In this document: piece by piece, positions 1-4,375 of the stretch
Layout of the letters: each line of letters opens with the position of its first letter
Position numbering within the stretch: the first letter of the stretch is position 1
NCBI GenBank assembly: GCA_937891165.1
Contig: CALAEX010000265.1
Span: 1-11,226, forward strand
DNA from: an uncultured Lachnospiraceae bacterium
GTDB lineage: Bacteria; Bacillota; Clostridia; Lachnospirales; Lachnospiraceae
DNA length: 11,226 nt
Reading direction: 5' to 3'
The notes under the pieces: model-generated
Seen by the model: the letters and a program-made list of their open reading frames with translations, nothing else
Told to the model about the DNA's origin: nothing
Databases searched by the model: none
Position numbers and translations under genes: made by a program

Positions 1-939
1 AGCAACACCTGTATCAACTATTGTTACTTCTGCATTTGTAGCTCCGCTTCTTAAGTCAGCTTCTTCTGGTGTAGTACCAAACCATGTAGTTCCTAATGGT
101 CCTTCTGGTATTAAGATGAATAAATCTTCTGGTATATATCTTTGAGCAACTCCAGCCTCATCTAAATAGCTCTTGTCATATACAGCTATTGAAAGATTTG
201 CATTTTCTTTGAAATATGCTAATACGTTAGCTTCTGTTAAAGTAACTTTACCATTGCTCATTACATATATAGCTTCTTTTATTCCAGCGTTTTTCATTAA
301 TGCTCTTACTACAGCTCTTGAAGTTATAGCTCTTCTTGGTCTAGCATATCCTTTATTTTCTATAACATCTTGCATAGCAATAACGTCAGCTAGTGGGTCA
401 GCTCCTTCAGCATTCCATAATGTATTTGGAGTATATTTTTGGTCAGCAGCCATACCATAATCATATGAGTATTCTTGACCATTGTTAGCCATAACTATTG
501 TTCCTGTAGAGATTAATTGCATACGCATTCTTTCTCTTGCTACAGCAGCAGCATCTAATAATGTTGTTACATCATCAAAGATGTTTCTTAATATTGTATC
601 AATATAGTCTGTGTTTCTAGCTTCTATAGCGATTAATAATTCTTGTCTCAATTCTTCATCGATTAACATATCATTTTTGAAGAATGGCATTCTTGTTTGT
701 AAAGACTCGAATCCAATTCTGTCTTTTTTAGTTGATTTAACATCAAAAGCAGATAAACTTAAAGATGTTGATAATCCTTTTGCACCTTTTATCCATTTTA
801 GGTTTAATCCCATTTTCTTTCTAGCTGGGAATAATTCTTCTCCTAGAAATGGTTGCATATTTAATTCAGCAACTCTTGTATTGTAATATGAAGCAAGAGC
901 TTTGCTTGTGAAATAATCAAATATTGTATTTCCTTCCAT
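1..939 (-). CDS. Phage major capsid protein, lambda E-like, 3' end missing
   Basis: The frame is open from ATG at 939 to the left window edge (313 codons, no stop), so the C-terminus is missing; these proteins usually run to about 340-350 residues. It would be the shell subunit of the phage head. The family call rests on the pattern RIGFESLQTRMPFFKND near residues 75-91, followed by a helix rich in Glu/Arg (IDEELRQELL) and a stretch with ARERMRMQLISTGTI, which together resemble the phage capsid E family. The upstream AAAGGTAGG is the ribosome binding site. It is the last gene visible in the head operon, directly after the decoration protein, the same order as D then E in lambda-like heads. 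I am confident it is a capsid protein and fairly confident of the E-type fold rather than HK97. Confidence 0.9.
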   Translation of the reverse strand, partial: MEGNTIFDYFTSKALASYYNTRVAELNMQPFLGEELFPARKKMGLNLKWIKGAKGLSTSLSLSAFDVKSTKKDRIGFESLQTRMPFFKNDMLIDEELRQELLIAIEARNTDYIDTILRNIFDDVTTLLDAAAVARERMRMQLISTGTIVMANNGQEYSYDYGMAADQKYTPNTLWNAEGADPLADVIAMQDVIENKGYARPRRAITSRAVVRALMKNAGIKEAIYVMSNGKVTLTEANVLAYFKENANLSIAVYDKSYLDEAGVAQRYIPEDLFILIPEGPLGTTWFGTTPEEADLRSGATNAEVTIVDTGVA

Positions 940-961
940 TTTTTCTTTCCTACCTTTCTAA

Positions 962-1360
962 TTAAGCATTTCTTTTTTTACCGCTACCAGTTAAGAATGT
1001 TACTTTTCCTGATAGAGTTTCTTTTACGCCGTCTGTAATTAATGCGAATGCATCTGCATCTAATTTGTCTAAATCTACGAAACCAAATAGAACTATTGCT
1101 CCATTTGCATTTCCTTCTGTTACGTCTACATCATGTAGTAATATTCCTACTGCATCAGCATCTCCAGCTTTTGTGAAAGCTGTATTTCTTGCTTCTATAT
1201 CTCCTGTTATTGGAGTTCCAGCTTTAACTATTTTTCTTGAACCTACAGTAACTCCTGCTGTAGCACTTACTACTACTCCAAAAGAAACCATTTGGCTATC
1301 AGCCAACATTATTTGTTTTACGTTTCTTGGATATTGTGTTTTTGAAACCATATTTGCCAT
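962..1360 (-). CDS. Head decoration protein, lambda D-like
   Basis: A 132-residue protein expected to bind the outside of the expanded capsid and stabilise it. Visible family features are a Gly/Val-rich beta segment (VVVSATAGVTVGSRKIVKAG, residues about 28-47), then GTPITGDI, and the core AVGILLHDVDVTEGNANGAI followed by GFVDLDKL, which is typical of D-like decoration proteins. The length is close to that of the family. A strong AAAGGAGG site lies about 8 bases upstream of the ATG. It sits between the scaffold and capsid genes with only short gaps (19 and 22 bases), so it is co-transcribed and probably co-regulated with them. Nothing odd is visible. Confidence 0.9.
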   Translation of the reverse strand: MANMVSKTQYPRNVKQIMLADSQMVSFGVVVSATAGVTVGSRKIVKAGTPITGDIEARNTAFTKAGDADAVGILLHDVDVTEGNANGAIVLFGFVDLDKLDADAFALITDGVKETLSGKVTFLTGSGKKRNA

Positions 1361-1379
1361 CTCGGTTTTCCTCCTTTAA

Positions 1380-1994
1380 TTAATTAAAATAACTTTGTTC
1401 TTTTTTTATTGGTGCAGTTCCTTTGGCTAATCTTTCAGCTCTTTCTTCAGCCTCTGTCTTAGTATTTCCATTGTTTCCTGCTCCTGTGTTAAGTTTCCCC
1501 ATGTCGCCAAGTTTTGTTTTAGTAACGTCAGCTTTACCTTTATCGTAAGCTTTTTGTACTAATGTGTTTACATAATTTGCAATTTTTGAAGTTTTTGCTT
1601 CGTCTTCTGATGAGATATTTTTAATAAAATCTCCAAACTCTTTGTCGTCATCTGCAATTCCAGCATTTAATCTACTTTTAGCAGTTAAACCCATTGCTTG
1701 GTATTGACTACCATTGATTTTTCCTGCAAGTAATTGTTGCTTTAATTGTTCGATTTCATCTTTTAAAGCTTGGTCAGCTGCCGCCTTTTTCTCATCATCT
1801 GTCATTTTGTTTTGTAATTCTTGTTTTGTTGCATTTAAAGCATCTTGAAGTTTTCTCTTCTCAGCTTCTGCCGCTTCTCTGTTTACATAAGTTCCAGTTC
1901 CTAAAACTTGATTTTTGAAGAATGCTTGTATTTCATCACCTGTCATATTTTCTTTATAAGCTTTCCCCATTAATTGTTTTAATTGTTCTTCCAT
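1380..1994 (-). CDS. Phage scaffold protein (minor structural GP20/DUF4355-like)
   Basis: A 204-residue, highly charged protein with the layout of a capsid scaffold. A short helical N-terminus contains MTGDEIQAFF, then a long Lys/Glu/Gln-rich coiled coil covers roughly residues 40-90, a conserved-looking middle contains SQYQAMGLTAKSRLNAG, and a basic disordered tail ends the protein. Scaffolds guide coat-protein assembly and are lost before packaging. No internal protease gene is seen nearby, so how it leaves the head is not evident here. It has an AAAGGAG site before the ATG and follows the portal gene after a 111-base gap containing possible RNA hairpins. Position (portal, scaffold, decoration, capsid) and composition carry the call; sequence identity within scaffold families is low. 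Confidence 0.82.
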   Translation of the reverse strand: MEEQLKQLMGKAYKENMTGDEIQAFFKNQVLGTGTYVNREAAEAEKRKLQDALNATKQELQNKMTDDEKKAAADQALKDEIEQLKQQLLAGKINGSQYQAMGLTAKSRLNAGIADDDKEFGDFIKNISSEDEAKTSKIANYVNTLVQKAYDKGKADVTKTKLGDMGKLNTGAGNNGNTKTEAEERAERLAKGTAPIKKEQSYFN

Positions 1995-2024
1995 AGGTAC
2001 TCCTTTCTTTCAACCGAGTTTATA

Positions 2025-2099
2025 GCACTTCTCTGTGCGAGGTCTATCTCCAAATATAGCCATTGGAGAACTGGCAATTTATATTTACAGCTAAGCTGT
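2025..2099 (-). promoter_or_regulatory. Three small hairpins in the portal-scaffold gap (possible RNA leader)
   Basis: Read on the minus strand, the gap holds three inverted repeats in a row: ACAGC/GCTGT (2087-2091 with 2095-2099), TCTCCAA/TTGGAGA (2047-2053 with 2063-2069, 7 pairs, 9-base loop) and GCAC/GTGC (2025-2028 with 2035-2038). The last ends about 15 bases before the scaffold ribosome binding site. None is followed by a T-run, so they do not look like terminators. They may be a structured leader or RNA-processing site that sets scaffold and capsid expression relative to the portal. Function is unproven. Confidence 0.35.
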
Positions 2100-2105
2100 T
2101 AATAT

Positions 2106-3662
2106 CTAAAAATCCTTGTCTTTCTTTTTCTTCTTGTCACTTATTTTGTTCATATTATTATTGTATGTTGTTATTTTATATCCAGAGTTTTCTTTACTTT
2201 TATTGGTAGCTTGTGTTTGTGTTACTCCCTTTCCTTGTCCTAATGTTTCTTGTGTTTTCTTTTGAAGTTCTAAATTTTGTTCAGCAACTTTCTCCCAATA
2301 TTCTTTTCCTCTTTCTATAACCTCTATTACATCTGTTGTTAAGTCACAAATTTCTAATGTATCTGCTGGGTCTAATGCTTTTGTTCCATGTAATGTACTG
2401 AATGATTGTGCTTTAGTTTGTAAATTATCATTTTTATTTCTTGGTAATTTAACATCTAAATCTAAAACTTTAAATTCTTTATTCAACATATTTAATAATT
2501 GTAAGATTCTTATTGCTACAGCAAGTTGTTTTTTCTTCGCTATTTTAAAATAACTTTCTTTAACTCTTGCAACTATTTCTATGTCAGCCCAACCATCTCT
2601 TAACTTAACAGCATCTCCGGTGTCTCCACCTCCGCCACCTCTGGTCTTTCTGTCTGGTATTCCTATTATTACTTTATATGCTTCTTCAAAATAGTCTCTT
2701 AAATTAGAAATTCCCATACTATCTAACTGTTGATATAAAAACTTAGCATCTACGTTTTGTCCTGGTGCTCCTAATAATTCTAACAATCTATTTGTTTTTA
2801 CATTCTTAGTAGCATCTGCATCTAATTCAGCATTTATTATTACTAATAAACTTTTTATTACATTTTCAATATCATTAACACTATCAGATGCAATTTGATT
2901 TAAAGCATTTAAAACACTGATTGCTACTTCAAAATCTCCCATTAAGAAAGAATTGTTTTCTACAAGTTGTATTGGATTTAACCCTATTACGTTTACATCT
3001 TTTATAATTTCATTTTTTGTTCCAGATAATGTTCCATTACCTTTTGATTTTATGTAATATACTTCTTTGTCTGTATATGCTGTAAAATATGTATATTCTT
3101 TATCAGTTCTATAAGTACATGATAATCTTACTGGGTTCCCTATTTTTGTTGAATGTATAACAAATGTAGATAGAACATCCAAACTATTTAACGATACTGG
3201 AACGTCTGGCATATAATCACTATCTAATTCTTTAGATGGTAATGTGCAAAAATATCCAAGTCCACATATAGCAGCCATTGTTCCTACTTCGTTATCTACT
3301 GTATTTGTATTCTCATACTCTAATATATCTATTAATTTTTTTATGTCTTCTCTAAATTTCCCTTTTCTTGGTATAACTTGAACTGGTTTACCAAATGTAT
3401 AACCTACTATATCTCTTACGCTAGAATGCGCATAATTTACTACCACTTTATTGTTTATTTCTGTAGTATTTGGTGCTGTTCTTTTTTGTATATCTTGTTT
3501 CCCTTTATAATATTTGATTAAATATTTCATGTCAGCAACATTTAATCTATGAACATTTAAAGCATCAAATAGTATTTGGATTATTGTTCCTTCATTGATT
3601 TCTCTATCATCATAAATTCTTCTTCTTCCCTCTCCAACATTTCCTATTAAATCGCCTATCAC
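2106..3662 (-). CDS. Phage portal protein, SPP1 gp6-like
   Basis: A 518-residue protein of the size expected for the dodecameric portal ring through which DNA enters and leaves the head. Features pointing to the SPP1 gp6-like family are the N-terminal stretch around MKYLIKYYKGKQDI, then NKVVVNYAHSSVRDIVGYTF near residues 70-89, and the Gly-rich loop RGGGGGDTGDA near residue 340, followed by a long helical region and a Lys-rich C-terminal tail. The start is GTG at 3662, preceded by GGGAG with a 7-base spacer. The gene follows a small zinc-ribbon gene after 36 bases and probably shares its promoter. The SPP1 gp7/MuF-type gene that often follows such portals is absent here. Confidence 0.92.
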   Translation of the reverse strand: MIGDLIGNVGEGRRRIYDDREINEGTIIQILFDALNVHRLNVADMKYLIKYYKGKQDIQKRTAPNTTEINNKVVVNYAHSSVRDIVGYTFGKPVQVIPRKGKFREDIKKLIDILEYENTNTVDNEVGTMAAICGLGYFCTLPSKELDSDYMPDVPVSLNSLDVLSTFVIHSTKIGNPVRLSCTYRTDKEYTYFTAYTDKEVYYIKSKGNGTLSGTKNEIIKDVNVIGLNPIQLVENNSFLMGDFEVAISVLNALNQIASDSVNDIENVIKSLLVIINAELDADATKNVKTNRLLELLGAPGQNVDAKFLYQQLDSMGISNLRDYFEEAYKVIIGIPDRKTRGGGGGDTGDAVKLRDGWADIEIVARVKESYFKIAKKKQLAVAIRILQLLNMLNKEFKVLDLDVKLPRNKNDNLQTKAQSFSTLHGTKALDPADTLEICDLTTDVIEVIERGKEYWEKVAEQNLELQKKTQETLGQGKGVTQTQATNKSKENSGYKITTYNNNMNKISDKKKKKDKDF

Positions 3663-3698
3663 AAAATCACTCCCTTACTAAAAAAAGTAACCAACAAA

Positions 3699-3860
3699 TT
3701 AGTTTACTAATTCATTGGCTACTAGAGCACTATTATCTTTAATTATTATTTTTTTCTTGCACCTTATGCACCAGAAGTAAATTCCCTCTGCATTAGATGT
3801 TTCGGTCTTTTCTGCTATCCATTTATTACATATAGGGCATCTTATTTCTACAGTTTTCAT
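3699..3860 (-). CDS. Small Com-like zinc-ribbon protein
   Basis: A 53-residue protein at the head of the structural operon. It has two Cys pairs, CPIC (residues 8-11) and CIRC (residues 31-34), about 20 residues apart, followed by a Lys-rich strand (KKKIIIK). This is a zinc-ribbon pattern resembling the Mu Com family, whose founding member is a zinc-binding protein that activates translation of mom mRNA. No mom-like gene is visible, so the role here is open; binding RNA or DNA to tune portal or head-gene expression is an inference. The ATG at 3860 is preceded by GAGGTAG, and a near-consensus promoter lies directly upstream. The coding call is strong from start signal, spacing and conserved Cys; the family name is tentative. 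Confidence 0.75.
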   Translation of the reverse strand: MKTVEIRCPICNKWIAEKTETSNAEGIYFWCIRCKKKIIIKDNSALVANELVN

Positions 3861-3877
3861 AATTCTACCTCATATTT

Positions 3878-3906
3878 AGTATATTAAATGGCTAAAAAAA
3901 AGTCAA
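3878..3906 (-). promoter_or_regulatory. Promoter of the head operon
   Basis: TTGACT (3901-3906), 17 bases, then TATACT (3878-3883): a good sigma-70-like match. Predicted transcription start is near 3871, at the edge of the GAGGTAG ribosome binding site of the zinc-ribbon gene, so the leader would be very short. The -35 box directly follows the T-run of the terminator at 3908-3935, cleanly insulating the head operon from upstream transcription. Confidence 0.75.
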
Positions 3907-3907
3907 T

Positions 3908-3935
3908 AAAAAAGGCGCAAATTTTCTTTCGCGCC
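3908..3935 (-). terminator. Rho-independent terminator, third in series
   Basis: On the minus strand, stem GGCGC/GCGCC (3931-3935 with 3914-3918), extended inward by AAA/TTT across a one-base bulge, is followed by six T (3913-3908). It is the only G+C-rich stem in this intergenic region. It closes the short unit starting near 3988 and precedes the head-operon promoter. Confidence 0.88.
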
Positions 3936-3952
3936 CTTTGTCCTCTTTCAAC

Positions 3953-3971
3953 TTATGAATAACTTTCATAA
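3953..3971. repeat. Inverted repeat TTATGAA-5-TTCATAA
   Basis: Seven-base arms at 3953-3959 and 3965-3971 separated by 5 bases, inside unit 3 just downstream of its predicted start. The same arms, one base longer, recur at 4133-4154. This could be a repressor operator or an RNA hairpin. Confidence 0.6.
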
Positions 3972-3994
3972 AACTTATTGCACTAATCTTGTTT

Positions 3995-4023
3995 AATATA
4001 ACATATTTAAAAAAGAAAATCAA
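3995..4023 (-). promoter_or_regulatory. Promoter of short unit 3
   Basis: TTGATT (4018-4023), 17 bases, TATATT (3995-4000). It lies immediately after the T-run of the terminator at 4025-4053. The terminator arm plus -35 box closely matches the block at 3901-3929, suggesting duplication of the boundary element. Confidence 0.6.
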
Positions 4024-4024
4024 T

Positions 4025-4053
4025 AAAAAAAGATGCAAATTTTCTTTTGCACC
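4025..4053 (-). terminator. Rho-independent terminator, second in series
   Basis: Minus-strand stem GGTGCAAA (4053-4046) pairs with TTTGCATC (4039-4032), with one G-T pair, followed by seven T (4031-4025). The loop and 3' arm are nearly the same as in the terminator at 3908-3935. Confidence 0.82.
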
Positions 4054-4080
4054 TATTTTATAGAAAAAATAAATAATAAA

Positions 4081-4092
4081 TTCATTTATGAA
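4081..4092. repeat. Short inverted repeat TTCAT-2-ATGAA
   Basis: Arms at 4081-4085 and 4088-4092 use the same TTCAT/ATGAA words as the two larger palindromes in this region. The two-base gap is too tight for a stable hairpin, so if it is functional, protein binding to DNA is more likely. Confidence 0.35.
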
Positions 4093-4132
4093 AATAATCC
4101 TATAATAATTACAACTAATAAACTGTTAGACG

Positions 4133-4154
4133 TTTATGAAGAACATTTCATAAA
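4133..4154. repeat. Inverted repeat TTTATGAA-6-TTCATAAA
   Basis: Eight-base perfect arms (4133-4140 and 4147-4154) with a 6-base spacer, lying about 13-35 bases downstream of the predicted start of unit 2. It is related to the repeat at 3953-3971. The placement suits either a roadblock operator or a 5' RNA hairpin. Confidence 0.6.
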
Positions 4155-4173
4155 AATTATTTACAATATCTAT

Positions 4174-4202
4174 ATTATATCATACACCAAAAATTAAAAC
4201 AA
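4174..4202 (-). promoter_or_regulatory. Extended -10 promoter of short unit 2
   Basis: A perfect TATAAT (4174-4179) is preceded by TG one base upstream (extended -10), with TTGTTT at 4197-4202 and a 17-base spacer. The 14 bases GTATGATATAATAT are identical to the promoter of the HNH gene inside the intein. Confidence 0.65.
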
Positions 4203-4227
4203 TACTTTGCGCTCATTTTTTTGTCAA
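4199..4227 (-). promoter_or_regulatory. Second possible promoter of short unit 2
   Basis: A perfect TTGACA (4222-4227), 17 bases, then TATTGT (4199-4204; 4 of 6). It lies 11 bases beyond the T-run of the upstream terminator, the same terminator-then-promoter arrangement seen at the other two boundaries. It overlaps the extended -10 promoter, so only one may be used. Confidence 0.5.
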
Positions 4228-4238
4228 AACATGCACAT

Positions 4239-4270
4239 AAAAAAAGAAACACAAATTACTTTGTGTTTCC
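4239..4270 (-). terminator. Rho-independent terminator, first in series
   Basis: Ten-pair stem GAAACACAAA (4269-4260) with TTTGTGTTTC (4255-4246), 4-base loop, followed by seven T (4245-4239). It lies about 105 bases beyond the terL stop and should end both terL messages and the short unit starting near 4340. Confidence 0.88.
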
Positions 4271-4340
4271 GAATAGAGAAAAGATTGCATTCCTATTAAA
4301 ACTTGAAAATAATAGAAAATAAAATATATAATACAAGAAC
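4239..4340 (-). ncRNA. Candidate short RNA, unit 1
   Basis: The promoter at 4347-4375 should start RNA near 4340 and the terminator at 4239-4270 should end it (about 102 nt). The 5' two-thirds is AT-rich without an obvious hairpin. A 25-codon frame from an ATG near 4287 runs through the terminator and has only a poorly spaced AGGA, so it is unlikely to be translated. Confidence 0.45.
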
Positions 4341-4346
4341 AATTTA

Positions 4347-4375
4347 ATTATATATTATTCAAAATTTAAAGTCAA
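4347..4375 (-). promoter_or_regulatory. Near-consensus promoter at the terL stop codon
   Basis: TTGACT (4370-4375), 17 bases, TATAAT (4347-4352): 11 of 12 matches to the sigma-70-type consensus. The -35 box abuts the TAA stop of terL. There is no gene before the terminator at 4239-4270, so its product would be a short RNA. Confidence 0.7.

Larger units (their letters stand above)
3908..3988 (-). ncRNA. Candidate short RNA, unit 3
   Basis: A promoter (TTGATT, 17 bases, TATATT) should start RNA near 3988, and the terminator at 3908-3935 should end it, giving an RNA of about 81 nt. It would carry a 5' hairpin (TTATGAA/TTCATAA, 3953-3971) and a 3' terminator hairpin, the usual shape of a small bacterial RNA. 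A 25-codon frame starting at the ATG at 3970 runs through it into the terminator, but it has no ribosome binding site. Targets are unknown. Confidence 0.5.
4025..4167 (-). ncRNA. Candidate short RNA, unit 2
   Basis: RNA starting near 4167 (promoter with TATAAT at 4174-4179) and ending at the terminator 4025-4053 would be about 143 nt; from the alternative promoter with TTGACA at 4222-4227 it would be about 168 nt. It carries a hairpin TTTATGAA/TTCATAAA (4133-4154) near the 5' end and a second, tighter TTCAT/ATGAA repeat at 4081-4092. No credible coding frame is present. Its architecture repeats that of unit 3. Confidence 0.5.
3861..4375. other. Intergenic control region without a protein gene
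   Basis: This 515-base stretch between terL and the head operon contains four promoters and three Rho-independent terminators in strict alternation, all reading on the minus strand. It also contains three inverted repeats built from TTATGAA and TTCATAA. No open frame with a credible ribosome binding site was found in it. The individual elements are listed separately. Confidence 0.75.

Noticed and set aside
173..1379. Plus-strand frames opposite the capsid and decoration genes
   Set aside because: They mirror strong capsid-family genes and have no start signals or recognisable motifs.
2009..2065. 17-codon minus-strand frame in the portal-scaffold gap
   Set aside because: No ribosome binding site; it overlaps the hairpins and shows no pattern beyond chance.
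3900..3970. 25-codon minus-strand frame in short unit 3, beginning MKVIHKLKED
   Set aside because: It has no ribosome binding site and runs straight through a terminator hairpin, so the RNA is more likely noncoding.
3901..4270. CRISPR-like or iteron array
   Set aside because: The repeats are few, differ in sequence and coincide with terminators and promoters; there are no regularly spaced identical repeats.
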